Source: Alphaproteobacteria bacterium
Lineage (GTDB): Bacteria > Pseudomonadota > Alphaproteobacteria > Acetobacterales > Acetobacteraceae
Direction of reading: 5' to 3'
Length of the DNA: 64,000 nucleotides
Assembly: GCA_026400815.1 (NCBI GenBank)
Contig: JAPLOI010000053.1
Span: 1 to 64,000 of the forward strand
The notes below the pieces were generated by a model, which saw only the letters and a program-made list of their open reading frames with translations, searched no databases and had not been told where the DNA came from. Below are positions 27,384-36,711 of this stretch, one piece after another. Numbering within the stretch: the first letter of the stretch is position 1; the number at the start of each line of letters is the position of its first letter. The position numbers and the translations under genes were made by a program.

Positions 27384-27854
27384 TTAAAGGCTGGCCGCCG
27401 CCGCCATCACCTCGGCCGCATGGCCATCCACCTTCACCTTGCGCCATGCCTTGGCGATCTTGCCGGATGTGTCGATCAGAAAGGTGGAGCGCTCAATGCC
27501 CATGTATTTCTTGCCGTACATGGATTTCTCCACCCACACGCCATAGGCGGTGGCCACGGCGTTGTCCGGGTCCGACGCCAGCGGGAAGGTGAGGTTGTAC
27601 TTCTTGGCGAATTTCTCGATCGGCGGCATCGCGTCGGGCGAGACGCCGATCACGTCGATGCCCCCTGGGATGCCCTTGAACTGGGGCAGCGATTCCTCGA
27701 AGCCGCAGGCTTCCTTGGTGCAGCCCGGCGTATCCGCCTTGGGGTAGAAATACAGCACGAAGGGCTTTCCCTTCTGGCCACCCAGGCTCACGGATCGGCC
27801 GCCGCTGGCGGCCATGGTGAAGTCTGGTGCGGTATCGCCTGCGTCCACGCTCAT
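27384..27854 (-). CDS. bcp: Thioredoxin-dependent peroxiredoxin (Bcp/PrxQ type)
   Basis: The 156-residue peroxiredoxin removes H2O2 and organic peroxides. The peroxidatic Cys is in ADTPGCTKEACGFEE with a second Cys five residues on, the 1-Cys/2-Cys arrangement of the PrxQ group. PFVLYFYPKA, VIGVSPD and RSTFLIDTSGKI are also typical. ATG 27854 is chosen because it overlaps the glnE stop in ATGA and gives the family N-terminus MSVDAGDTAPDF; the frame from 27887 is longer. It is translated behind glnE. Confidence 0.92.
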   Translation of the reverse strand: MSVDAGDTAPDFTMAASGGRSVSLGGQKGKPFVLYFYPKADTPGCTKEACGFEESLPQFKGIPGGIDVIGVSPDAMPPIEKFAKKYNLTFPLASDPDNAVATAYGVWVEKSMYGKKYMGIERSTFLIDTSGKIAKAWRKVKVDGHAAEVMAAAASL

Positions 27855-30800
27855 CCGTCGATCTCCCCGACATGGCGCGCGAAGCATGCGCGCACCTGTT
27901 CCGCCAACGCTGCGAAGGTGGCGTGCAATTGCGCCACGTCAACCGCCGGCGCGCCCGCGGCGGTGGCGGCGCGCAGCAGGGTGGCGGCCGCGGCCTCAGA
28001 CAGCTTCTCCGCCGGCTGGCGGCCATAGGTGATGCGCAGCAGGCCCTGCACCGTGCGCCAGACGCGGTCGGCGCGGATCAGCAGGGCGGCGTCGTCGGCC
28101 GGCAGCAGCCCCTCGTCGCGCAGGCGGGCGAGGGCCTCGCGCGTGGTGGGGGTGCTGGGCAGGCTGGCGGCATGGACGAGTTGCAGCACCTGGGCGACGA
28201 ATTCCACCTCGATCTGCCCGCCCGGGCGCAGCTTCACGTCCCACGGGCCGGAGGGCGGCAGGTCGCGCAGCAGGCGGGCGCGCATGGCGGTGGCGTCGGC
28301 GCGGATGCGCGCGGGCTCGCCGGCGCCGGCGATAGCGGCCTGGATCGCGGCTTCCACACGCGCGCGCAGCTTGGGCGGCCCGGCGATGACGCGGGCACGG
28401 GTGAGGGCCATGCGTTCCCAGGTCCAGGCCCCGCCTTCCGCCGCGCCGGCGGGGCCGTGGTAGCGCTCGAAGGCGGCCAGGGAGACGGCGACGGGGCCCT
28501 TGTTGCCGGAAGGGCGCAGCCGCATGTCCACCGCGAACATCGGGCCTTCGGCATCCGGTGCCGTCACGGCCGCGACATAGGCGTGCACAGCGCGGATGAA
28601 CCATTGGCTGGCGGCCAGCGGGCGGGCCGGCGCGCGGGCGGTGCTTTGGGCCACGGCCTCCGGGTGGTCGTAGACGATCATCATGTCCAGGTCGGAGCCG
28701 GCCATCATCTCCCGCCCGCCGGCCTTGCCCATCACCACCAGGGCCAGGCCGCCGCCGCGCACGCGGCCGAAGCGGCGGGCGAAATCCTCCTGCACCGGGG
28801 GCAGCAGGGCGGCCAGGGCGGCTTCGGCCAGTGCGGCGCGCAGCCCCCCGGCGGTATCGGCATCGAGCCGGCCTTCCATGGTGGCGACGGCCAGCGAGAA
28901 CTCCTCCTCCCGCACGGTGGCGCGGATAATGGAGATGGCATCCTCCAGCACGCGCGCGTCGCCCAGGCGCAGGCGCAGCATCCGGGCGTAGTCGGGGCTT
29001 GGCGCGGGGTCCAGCAGGCCTTCCAGGGCGGCGGGGGTGCGGGCGAGGTAGTCCGACAGCATGGGGGCGGCGCCCAGCACGCCGGCGATGCGGTCGAGCA
29101 GCACGGGGTTGCGCTGGAACAGGGAGAGCAACTGCACGCCCGCGGGCAGGCGGGCCAGGAAACTATCCCAGCGGTTGAACGCGGCATCGGGCTGCGCCTG
29201 GCGGGCCAGGGCGGCAAGCAGGGCAGGCAGCACCTGGTCCATCAGCTCCTGCGCGCGCGGCGAGCGCAGCGCGCGGACACGGCCTGATTTCCAGCCGCGC
29301 ACGGCCGAGACGATGCGCTCCACCTCCTTGAAGCCGAGGCCGGAGAGGCTGGCCATGGTCTCGGGCGGGGCCTCTCCCACGCCGCGGAAATCCAGCACCA
29401 GCCCGGCGGCGGCGGGGGCGAGCTCCGGGATCTGCTCGAACACCGCGCCATAGGCGGTGCGCACGCGGGCCATGTGGCGCAGCAGCGCATCGGCGAAGGC
29501 GGCGGCACTGTCGTAGCCCATGAAGTTGGCGAAGGCCGCCATCTGCTCGGGCTTCTCGGGCAGCGAGTGGGTTTGCCGGTCGTGCACCATCTGCAGCCGG
29601 TGCTCCACGCGGCGCAGGAAGCGGTAGGCGGCGGCCAGCTCGCCCGCGGTGCGGCGCGGCACGTGGCCGGCGCGCACCAGCAGGCGCAGCGCCTCGATCG
29701 TGCGCAGCACGCGCAGGGTGGGGTCGCGCCCGCCCCAGACGAGCTGGAGCGACTGGGCGAGGAATTCGATCTCGCGGATGCCGCCAATGCCGAGTTTCAC
29801 GTTGTGGCCCAGCAGGCGGGCGACCGGATCGGCTTCGGCGCTTTCGCGGTTGCCCCCCGTCTTGGAAAATCGATGCTCGTCGATACGGCGCTTCATGGCG
29901 TGGATATCGGCCACCGCGGCGAAATCGAGGTGGCGGCGCCAGATGAAGGGGCGGATCGCCTCCAGGAAGGCGTGGCCCAGCGCGTGGTCGCCAGCCACCG
30001 GGCGCGCCTTCAGCATCGCGGCGCGTTCCCAGTTCTGGCCCATGCTCTCGTAGTAGGCGATGGCCGCCGGCAGGGCGATGCAGGGCGGCGTGGCGGCGGG
30101 GTCTGGCCGCAGGCGCAGATCGGTGCGGAAGACGTAGCCGTCGGCGTCCCGCGCCTCCATCAGGGTCACGAGACCGCGTGCCATTCGGGTGTAGAATGCA
30201 ACCGGCGCGTCCCCGTGGTAGACTCCGGCCGCCGGGTCATGGATCAGGATGACGTCGACATCGCTGGAATAGTTCAGTTCGCGGGCGCCAAGCTTGCCCA
30301 TGCCCAATACAGTGAAGCCGCAGGCATGGGCGGGATTGGCGCGATCCGGCAGGGTCAGCTCCCCCGAATCGTGGGCGGCGCGCAGCAGGTGCACGACCGA
30401 GAGCGAGAGCCCGGCCTCGGCAAGGTCGGCCAGCGCCTGCGTGACCTTGTCCAGCGGCCAGAGCCCGCCGATATCGGCCAGCGCCACCAGCAGGGAGATC
30501 GCGCGCTTGGCCGCGCGCAGCCGGCTGGCGAGCTGGGCGCGGGCCAGGGTGGGCGGGATCGCCGCCAGGCCGGCCATGATGCCGCCCACCACGGCATCCG
30601 GCCCATCCCGCAGCGCCGCGCGCAGCATGGCGGAATCGCGGATGGCGAGGTCGGCCAGGAAGGGCGCGTTGCCGCCGATCGCCAGCAGCATGGCGCGCAC
30701 CGCGGGGTCGCGCGCCAGCTTCGCCTCGCTGCGGCCGAGCTCCGAGAAACGCTCCACCAGCCGCCCGGCCGCTTCCGTGTCGGCGGGGTGCGGCCAGGTG

Positions 30801-30871
30801 CCGGAGAGCAGCGAGGGGCCGGTCTTGGCGTCTGGCGAGGGGGTGGCGGGCAAGGCGCTCGAATGCGGCAT
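27851..30871 (-). CDS. glnE: Bifunctional glutamine synthetase adenylyltransferase/adenylyl-removing enzyme
   Basis: GlnE adds and removes AMP on glutamine synthetase in response to glutamine and PII state. The 1006-residue protein has two nucleotidyltransferase domains: the N-terminal adenylyl-removing one with NYSSDVDVILIHD (about residue 205), and the C-terminal adenylylating one with MAGSDLDMMIVYDHPE (about 725). Each is followed by a helical GlnD-PII-uridylyl-type region (GGIREIEFLAQSLQLVWG and GGQIEVEFVAQVLQLVHA). The start at 30871 is 17 bases from the divergent AsmA-like gene, so any promoter must lie inside coding sequence. Confidence 0.95.
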   Translation of the reverse strand: MPHSSALPATPSPDAKTGPSLLSGTWPHPADTEAAGRLVERFSELGRSEAKLARDPAVRAMLLAIGGNAPFLADLAIRDSAMLRAALRDGPDAVVGGIMAGLAAIPPTLARAQLASRLRAAKRAISLLVALADIGGLWPLDKVTQALADLAEAGLSLSVVHLLRAAHDSGELTLPDRANPAHACGFTVLGMGKLGARELNYSSDVDVILIHDPAAGVYHGDAPVAFYTRMARGLVTLMEARDADGYVFRTDLRLRPDPAATPPCIALPAAIAYYESMGQNWERAAMLKARPVAGDHALGHAFLEAIRPFIWRRHLDFAAVADIHAMKRRIDEHRFSKTGGNRESAEADPVARLLGHNVKLGIGGIREIEFLAQSLQLVWGGRDPTLRVLRTIEALRLLVRAGHVPRRTAGELAAAYRFLRRVEHRLQMVHDRQTHSLPEKPEQMAAFANFMGYDSAAAFADALLRHMARVRTAYGAVFEQIPELAPAAAGLVLDFRGVGEAPPETMASLSGLGFKEVERIVSAVRGWKSGRVRALRSPRAQELMDQVLPALLAALARQAQPDAAFNRWDSFLARLPAGVQLLSLFQRNPVLLDRIAGVLGAAPMLSDYLARTPAALEGLLDPAPSPDYARMLRLRLGDARVLEDAISIIRATVREEEFSLAVATMEGRLDADTAGGLRAALAEAALAALLPPVQEDFARRFGRVRGGGLALVVMGKAGGREMMAGSDLDMMIVYDHPEAVAQSTARAPARPLAASQWFIRAVHAYVAAVTAPDAEGPMFAVDMRLRPSGNKGPVAVSLAAFERYHGPAGAAEGGAWTWERMALTRARVIAGPPKLRARVEAAIQAAIAGAGEPARIRADATAMRARLLRDLPPSGPWDVKLRPGGQIEVEFVAQVLQLVHAASLPSTPTTREALARLRDEGLLPADDAALLIRADRVWRTVQGLLRITYGRQPAEKLSEAAAATLLRAATAAGAPAVDVAQLHATFAALAEQVRACFARHVGEIDG

Positions 30872-30888
30872 GATGGCGCAGGCTGGCC

Positions 30889-33800
30889 ATGCGGCAGGTG
30901 ATCGGTCAAGCCGCCGGGGCGGCCGGGCGCACGCTGCACCAACTGCTTCGCATCGCCCTGCTGCTGCTGGTGCTGCCGGCGGCCGGGCTGCTCGCGCTGG
31001 CCTGGCGGCTGGACCAGGGGCCGCTGGCGGTGCCGTGGCTGGCCGACCAGCTGGTGGAGGCGGCCAACCGCCAGATCGCGCCGATGCGCATCGAGGTCGG
31101 CGCGGCGGCGCTGGTGTGGGAAGGCTTCAGCCGCGGCGTGGACCGGCCACTGGATCTGCACGTGCGCGACCTCGTGGTGCACGATGCCGAGGGGCGGCGC
31201 GTGGCCCAGGTGCCGGAGGTGGATGTCTCCCTTTCCGTGCGCGCGCTGGCCACCGGCACGATCGCGCCGCGCGCGCTGGTGGTGCAGGGTGCCCGGGTGC
31301 GCGCGGTGCGCAAGCAGGACGGCACCCTGGCGGTGGATTTCACGGCGCCGCGCGAAGACGAGACGGTGCTGCCCGCCGCGCACCGGGCACCTGATTTCGG
31401 CTGGCTTTTCGCGGCACTGGCCCAGCCGCCCGGATTCGCGGCGGAGGGGCGCGCCTCGCTGCTGGGCCAGCTGCGCCGGCTGCAGCTGCGCGACATCAAT
31501 GTCACGGTACAGGACGAAGCGCTGGGCGTGGTCTGGCGCACGCCGCGGCTGGAGCTGGACCTCATCCGCTTCGCCGCCGGCGGGGTGGAGGGCACCGCGA
31601 CGCTGGAGCTGATGGTGGGCGATCGCCGGCTGGATGCCACGGCCCAGCTGTCCCTGCCCGCCGCGCAGCCGCAGGAAGATGGGTCCGGCGGACCGCCCAC
31701 CCTGGCGGTGGCGGCCACGCTCGCCGCCGTGGTGCCGGCGGAGTTCGCAGCACTCAGCCCGGCCTTCGCCCCGCTTGCCGCGGTGCATGCCACGGTGGCG
31801 CTGACGGCAACGGCCGAGTTGGGGGCGGACCTGCTGCCGCGCCATGGCCGGCTGCAGGCGCGCATGGGCGCCGGTACCCTGCGCATCGGCACGGGCCAGC
31901 TGGCGGTGTCGGGCGGGCTGGCCGAAATCGAGGGCTCGCCGGAGGGGGCTCGGGTGGCGCTGCGGCGCCTGGCCCTGCCCACCGGCGGCGGGGCGCGACA
32001 GACGGTGCTGACCGGCTCCGCCACGGTACAGCCACAGGGCACGATGCTCGCGGGCCTACTCGACCTGCAGCTGGACCAGGTGGGCTTCGCCGACCTCGCG
32101 GGCCTCTGGCCCGACGGGGTCGCCCCCAGCGCGAAGGATTGGGTCACCACCAACATCACCGCCGGCACGGCACATGATCTCAATCTGCGGCTGCGCGTGC
32201 TGGCCGCCCCCGACCTGTCGGACGGGGAGCTGACCGAGGTTTCCGGCGCGGTGGAAGGGCGCGACATGGTGGTGCACTGGCTGCGCCCGGTGCCACCGAC
32301 CGAGCGCGTGGCCGCGCGGCTCGCCTTCCTCTCGGCCAACGAGATCGAGATCACCGCCCGCTCCGGCGTGCAGGCCGGCCTGGTGCTGACCGGCGGCACG
32401 GTGCGGCTGACCGGGCTGGCGCAGAGCGAGCAGTTCGCCACCATCGCCGTGGACATGGAAGGCCCGGTACCGGACCTGGTGGCGGTGCTGAACCATCCGC
32501 GGCTGAATTTGCTGAGCCGCCGGCCGGTGCCGATGCGCAACCCGGCCGGGCGGGTGGAGGGGCGGGTGACGATCGCCTCCATGCCGCTGATCAACGACCT
32601 GCCGATGGACGATGTGCGGATCAGCACGCGCGGCAAGCTCTCGGCCCTGGCATTGGGCGGGATCGCCGCCGGGCACGACCTCACCAACGGGGCGCTGGCC
32701 TTCGAGGCCGGCAATGACGGGCTGCGCCTGACGGGCACCGCCACGCTGGCGGGCATCCCGTCGCAGGTGGCGGTGGAGGCGGATTTCACCGCCGGCCCGG
32801 CCAGCCAGGTGATCCAGAAGGTCACGCTCAGTGGCACGGCGGAGGCGGCGCAGATGGTGGCGCTGGGGTTGAATACGCAGGAACTGGTGCTGGAAGGGTC
32901 GGCGGCGCTGAAGCTGGACCTGGTGGAGCGGCGCAACGGGCGCTCCGACCTGGCCGTGCGCGCGGATATCGGCCGGCTGGGGCTGCGCGCCGATCGGCTC
33001 AACTGGGGCAAGCCCGCCGGCCGGCCGGCGATCGCCGAGCTGCAGGCGGTGCTGCAACGCGACCGGCTGGCCGCCATCGAAAGGCTGCGCGTGGAGGGCG
33101 ACGGCATTTCGGTGCAGGCGGCGCTCGACCTGCCGGCCGGCGGCCCGCGCCGGTTGCGCCTGGCGCGCGCCGTGCTGGGCAGCGGCACGAACGCCCAGGG
33201 CGAGATCCAATGGCCGCGCGCCGATGGCGAGCCCTGGGTGGTGCGCCTCTCCGGCCCCAGCCTCGACCTCACCGGCGAGATGGCGCGGCGCGACCCGGTG
33301 AAGCCAGGCGAGGAGAAGCACGGCCCGGCCTGGAATGCGGAGTTGCAGGTGGAGCGGCTGGTGCTGGGCCCCGGGCGGATCATCACCGCGGTGCGGGCGC
33401 GCAGCGAGAACGATGGGCTGAACACCCGCATCGCCCGCGTCACCGGCCGGGCCGGGCTGGGGCCGTTCGAGCTTTCCATCCTGCCATCGGGCCTGCCGCG
33501 GCGGCGCAGCCTGACCATCACCGCCCAGGATGCCGGCGGGTTGCTGGCGGCACTGGATGTCACCGACCAGATCCGGGGCGGGAAGCTGGACGTCACCGGC
33601 AGCTACGACGATACGCGGACGGACCACCTGCTGTCGGGCACGGCGGAGATCACCGAGTTCGGCGTGCGCGATGCCCCGGTGGTGGCCAAGCTGCTGCAGG
33701 CTGTGACCGTGGTGGGGGCGTTCGAGGCGCTCAGCGGGCCGGATCTGCGCTTCTCCCGCCTGGTGGGGCCGTTCCGCTACCGCGGCGACATGATCGAGCT

Positions 33801-34146
33801 GGCCGATGCACGGGTGTTCAGCGCCTCGCTCGGCCTGACCATCAAGGGCCGGATCGACATGATCCGGCGCCAGTTCGACCTGCAGGGCACGGTGGTGCCG
33901 GCCTATTTCCTCAACTCCCTGCTCGGCCGGGTGCCGGTGATCGGCAAGCTGGTGAGCCCGGAGACCGGCGGCGGGCTGTTCGCCATGGCCTATATCGTCA
34001 CCGGCGGGTTCGACGACCCCTCGGTGCGGGTGAACCCGCTCTCGGCCGTGGCGCCCGGCTTCCTGCGCGGCATCTTCGAGGGCATGCCGGCCGGCAGCGG
34101 GCCGGCGACGCCGGCGCCGGGGTCGCGCGAGGGCGGGCAGAACTGA
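30889..34146 (+). CDS. YhdP/AsmA-like envelope protein
   Basis: The 1085-residue protein has one N-terminal TM helix (about 20-42: RIALLLLVLPAAGLLALAWR) and a very long periplasmic beta-rich body. Near the C-terminus is the AsmA2 block FDLQGTVVPAYFLNSLLGRV, PVIGKLVSPETGGGLF and DDPSVRVNPLSAVAPGFLRG, matching the YhdP/TamB-AsmA superfamily. These proteins bridge the periplasm and are linked to phospholipid transport to the outer membrane. The gene diverges from glnE and is followed by a haloacid dehalogenase gene. Confidence 0.85.
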   Translation: MRQVIGQAAGAAGRTLHQLLRIALLLLVLPAAGLLALAWRLDQGPLAVPWLADQLVEAANRQIAPMRIEVGAAALVWEGFSRGVDRPLDLHVRDLVVHDAEGRRVAQVPEVDVSLSVRALATGTIAPRALVVQGARVRAVRKQDGTLAVDFTAPREDETVLPAAHRAPDFGWLFAALAQPPGFAAEGRASLLGQLRRLQLRDINVTVQDEALGVVWRTPRLELDLIRFAAGGVEGTATLELMVGDRRLDATAQLSLPAAQPQEDGSGGPPTLAVAATLAAVVPAEFAALSPAFAPLAAVHATVALTATAELGADLLPRHGRLQARMGAGTLRIGTGQLAVSGGLAEIEGSPEGARVALRRLALPTGGGARQTVLTGSATVQPQGTMLAGLLDLQLDQVGFADLAGLWPDGVAPSAKDWVTTNITAGTAHDLNLRLRVLAAPDLSDGELTEVSGAVEGRDMVVHWLRPVPPTERVAARLAFLSANEIEITARSGVQAGLVLTGGTVRLTGLAQSEQFATIAVDMEGPVPDLVAVLNHPRLNLLSRRPVPMRNPAGRVEGRVTIASMPLINDLPMDDVRISTRGKLSALALGGIAAGHDLTNGALAFEAGNDGLRLTGTATLAGIPSQVAVEADFTAGPASQVIQKVTLSGTAEAAQMVALGLNTQELVLEGSAALKLDLVERRNGRSDLAVRADIGRLGLRADRLNWGKPAGRPAIAELQAVLQRDRLAAIERLRVEGDGISVQAALDLPAGGPRRLRLARAVLGSGTNAQGEIQWPRADGEPWVVRLSGPSLDLTGEMARRDPVKPGEEKHGPAWNAELQVERLVLGPGRIITAVRARSENDGLNTRIARVTGRAGLGPFELSILPSGLPRRRSLTITAQDAGGLLAALDVTDQIRGGKLDVTGSYDDTRTDHLLSGTAEITEFGVRDAPVVAKLLQAVTVVGAFEALSGPDLRFSRLVGPFRYRGDMIELADARVFSASLGLTIKGRIDMIRRQFDLQGTVVPAYFLNSLLGRVPVIGKLVSPETGGGLFAMAYIVTGGFDDPSVRVNPLSAVAPGFLRGIFEGMPAGSGPATPAPGSREGGQN

Positions 34147-34187
34147 GGGCTTGCCCCCGGCGGCCGGACAGAGGCAAAAGGTTACGC

Positions 34188-34922
34188 ATGGCATCCATAT
34201 CACCCCGCCCGGACCTCGCCCCGGTGAAGGCCATCCTGTTCGACACGTTCGGCTCGGTGGTCGATTGGCGCGGCAGCCTGATCGCGGACCTGTCCGCCTG
34301 GGCCGCCACGCGCGGCATCGCCGGCGACTGGGCCGGGCTGGTGGATGCCTGGCGCGCCGCCTATGCCCCCTCCATGGACCGGGTGCGCCGCGGCGAGCTG
34401 CCCTGGACGATCCTCGATGACCTGCACCGCGCCACGCTGGAGCGGCTGCTGGCCCAGTTCGGCATCACCGGGCTGTCGGAAGCGGATCTGGACCACGTCA
34501 ACCGCGGCTGGCACCGGCTGAACCCGTGGCCGGATGCGGTGGCCGGGCTCACGCGCCTGCGCAGCCGCTACACCATCGGCCCGCTCTCCAACGGCAACGT
34601 GGCGCTGCTGGTGAACATGGCCAAGCGGGCGGGCATCCCGTGGGACATGGTGTGCTCCACGGAGCTGTTCGGCCACTACAAGCCGGATCCGGAAACCTAT
34701 CTGGGGGCCGCACGCATCCTGGGCCTGCAGCCCGGCGAGGTGATGATGGCCGCCGCCCACAACAACGACCTGCACGCCGCAAGGCGCTGCGGCCTGCGCA
34801 CCGCCTTCTGGCCGCGCCCCACCGAATACGGCCCGCTGCAGGTGCGCGACTTCGGCGCCGACAGCGACTGGGACATTGTGGCGGCCGATATCGAGGACAT
34901 GGCCGCACAGCTCGGCCTGTGA
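34188..34922 (+). CDS. Haloacid dehalogenase, type II (HAD superfamily)
   Basis: The 244-residue HAD hydrolase has motif 1 AILFDTFGSVVDWRGSL with the nucleophile Asp (about residue 19), motif 2 in GPLSNGNVALLV, the motif 3 Lys in FGHYKPDPETYLGA, and motif 4 in MMAAAHNNDLHAAR. The Thr after D-[TM]-F and the AAHNNDL motif suit (S)-2-haloacid dehalogenases, but many of these enzymes are phosphatases with other substrates. The start at 34188 follows AAGG; the open frame continues upstream to 33210 only as a shadow. It overlaps the next gene in GTGA. Confidence 0.85.
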   Translation: MASISPRPDLAPVKAILFDTFGSVVDWRGSLIADLSAWAATRGIAGDWAGLVDAWRAAYAPSMDRVRRGELPWTILDDLHRATLERLLAQFGITGLSEADLDHVNRGWHRLNPWPDAVAGLTRLRSRYTIGPLSNGNVALLVNMAKRAGIPWDMVCSTELFGHYKPDPETYLGAARILGLQPGEVMMAAAHNNDLHAARRCGLRTAFWPRPTEYGPLQVRDFGADSDWDIVAADIEDMAAQLGL

Positions 34923-36241
34923 ACCACCCCCTCGCCCGGCCGGCATTCGGGATCAACCACGTGATCGCCTATGGCCAGTCGCTGGCCAGCGGCTGGGAAG
35001 GCTGGCCGGCACTGTCCATCGTGCCGCAGCATGATTCCCTGATGCTGGGGCGCAGCGTGCGGCCCCGGGATGAGAACAGGCCCACCTGGCTTCCGGTGGG
35101 CGACGCGGCCTTCCATCCGCTGGCCGCCACGGTGCAGGAGCGCGAGAGCGGCGCGCTGCTCTCCCCAGCCCAGGCCGCCGGCCTGCCGCCGCGCGCCACC
35201 GCGCTGGGCGAGACGGTGCTGGAAGCGGCGGTGAACCACTGGCGCGGGCGCATGCTGGCCGAAGACCCGGCAGGAGCGGCCCATAGGCTTCTGGCCAGCA
35301 CCTGTGGCGTGGGCGGGCGCACGCTGGCCGCGCTGTCCAAGGGCGCGCGCCCGGAGTTGTTCCAGCGCCTGCGCGATTGTGCCGCCCTGGCGCGCCAGAC
35401 AGCCGCCGGCGCCGGGCAGAGCTACGGCATCGTGGCGCTGCTGTTCCTGCAGGGCGAGCAGGACACGCGCGGCCCGGACGGGAACGGAGGCGACCGCGAG
35501 GCGTATCGTGCCACGCTGCGGCGCTGGCGCGACGACGTGATGCAGGACGTGGTGCACGGGATCGCCGGCCAGGCCGAGCCGCCGGCGCTGTTCCTCTACC
35601 AGACCGGCGGCGTCTATGCGCAAGACGACCACGCGGTCGCCATGGCCCAGCTGGACGTGGCGCTCTCCGACCCCGGCTGCTTCATGGTGGGCCCCGCCTA
35701 CCCGGTGCCGGACAAGGGGGGGCACCTCGATCCGAACGGCTACCGCTGGCTCGGCGCGCAGTTCGGCAAGGTGATGCACCGCGTGCTCACGCGCGGCGAG
35801 GCCTGGAAGCCGCTGCACCCCCTGGCCGCGCGGCGTGAGGGCGAGGTGGTGCGGCTGCGCTTCCACGTGCCGGTGCCGCCGCTGGCCTGGGGCAAGCCGT
35901 TCCGCAACCGCGTGCAGGTGGCACCGCGCGAGGGCGGATTCAGCCTGGTGGACGCAGCAGGCGAGGTGCCGATCGCCGCCGTGGTGCTGGAAGGGCCGGA
36001 TAGCGTGGCCATCACCATGGCACGCGCACCGGGGCCGGAGCTGCGCGTGCGCTATGCCGATCGCTCCCGCCATGGCGGGCTGGGCGCCCTGCACGACAGC
36101 GACCCCACGCGTGCCGAGGAAACCTACGAGTACGACCCCCTCACCGGGCACGATGCGGCGGCCAACCTGCCGGAGTGGCATGGGCGCCCTCTGCCGCTGG
36201 CCAACTGGTGCGTGGCCTTCAACATGCCCGTTCCTGACTGA
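34919..36241 (+). CDS. Cytoplasmic SGNH/GDSL-type hydrolase
   Basis: This 440-residue protein starts with GTG 34919 inside the stop of the dehalogenase gene. VIAYGQSLASGWEG carries the GQS block-I serine (about residue 21), VALLFLQGEQDTRG the W/F-x-Q-G-E-x-D block of sialate O-acetylesterase-like (DUF303) enzymes, and KGGHLDPNGYRWLGAQ a likely catalytic His (about residue 271). The C-terminal about 150 residues are beta-rich and may bind the substrate. There is no signal peptide, unlike most such esterases. It probably removes an acyl group from a sugar or other small molecule. Confidence 0.65.
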   Translation: MNHPLARPAFGINHVIAYGQSLASGWEGWPALSIVPQHDSLMLGRSVRPRDENRPTWLPVGDAAFHPLAATVQERESGALLSPAQAAGLPPRATALGETVLEAAVNHWRGRMLAEDPAGAAHRLLASTCGVGGRTLAALSKGARPELFQRLRDCAALARQTAAGAGQSYGIVALLFLQGEQDTRGPDGNGGDREAYRATLRRWRDDVMQDVVHGIAGQAEPPALFLYQTGGVYAQDDHAVAMAQLDVALSDPGCFMVGPAYPVPDKGGHLDPNGYRWLGAQFGKVMHRVLTRGEAWKPLHPLAARREGEVVRLRFHVPVPPLAWGKPFRNRVQVAPREGGFSLVDAAGEVPIAAVVLEGPDSVAITMARAPGPELRVRYADRSRHGGLGALHDSDPTRAEETYEYDPLTGHDAAANLPEWHGRPLPLANWCVAFNMPVPD

Positions 36242-36414
36242 TACCAACTGCGCGAAACGCCGACTCTTCGGGCATTTCGGGCGGTTGGTGTCGCGCACCG
36301 GGCTGGCCGGCGGCGGCCGGCATGAGGGCATCGGGCCAGGGCTCGCATTCCTTCACACTCCGTTCAGCCGTGCCGGCGAAGGATGCGCCTCGCCACACGT
36401 AACGGAGGAACCCC

Positions 36415-36705
36415 ATGCGGGACATCCTGCCCAAGCCCGATGCGGGCCCGCACGCCTCGCCCTCGGCCGCCACCCCGCCCGCCGAATATCCCGGCGGCAT
36501 GCGCGTGGCCGACAAGGTACTGACCGCCTTCAACCACGCCTGCACCGTGGGCGACCTGGAGGCGGCGGAGGAGATCCTGACGGCGCTGGAGAAGATCACC
36601 GAACGCCGCATTCGCCGCTTCGGCGGCGACCGGCGGCGGGAGACCTTCACCGTCAACCACGCCCGCGAGCACCTGGACTGGCTGCGGGCGAAGCGCCGGG
36701 GCTGA
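36415..36705 (+). CDS. Conserved-looking 96-residue protein of unknown function
   Basis: A strong ribosome binding site (GGAGGAA) precedes ATG 36415. The N-terminal 30 residues are Pro-rich; the rest looks helical (FNHACTVGDLEAAEEILTAL, then RIRRFGGDRRRETFTVNHAR). The middle could be one TPR-like helical hairpin. No catalytic motif, signal or membrane segment is seen. It ends six bases from the tyrS stop, on the opposite strand. An imperfect stem ACCAACTGCGCGAAACGCC pairing with GGGCATTTCGGGCGGTTGGT lies upstream (36244-36292). Confidence 0.6.
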   Translation: MRDILPKPDAGPHASPSAATPPAEYPGGMRVADKVLTAFNHACTVGDLEAAEEILTALEKITERRIRRFGGDRRRETFTVNHAREHLDWLRAKRRG

Positions 36706-36711
36706 AACCCG

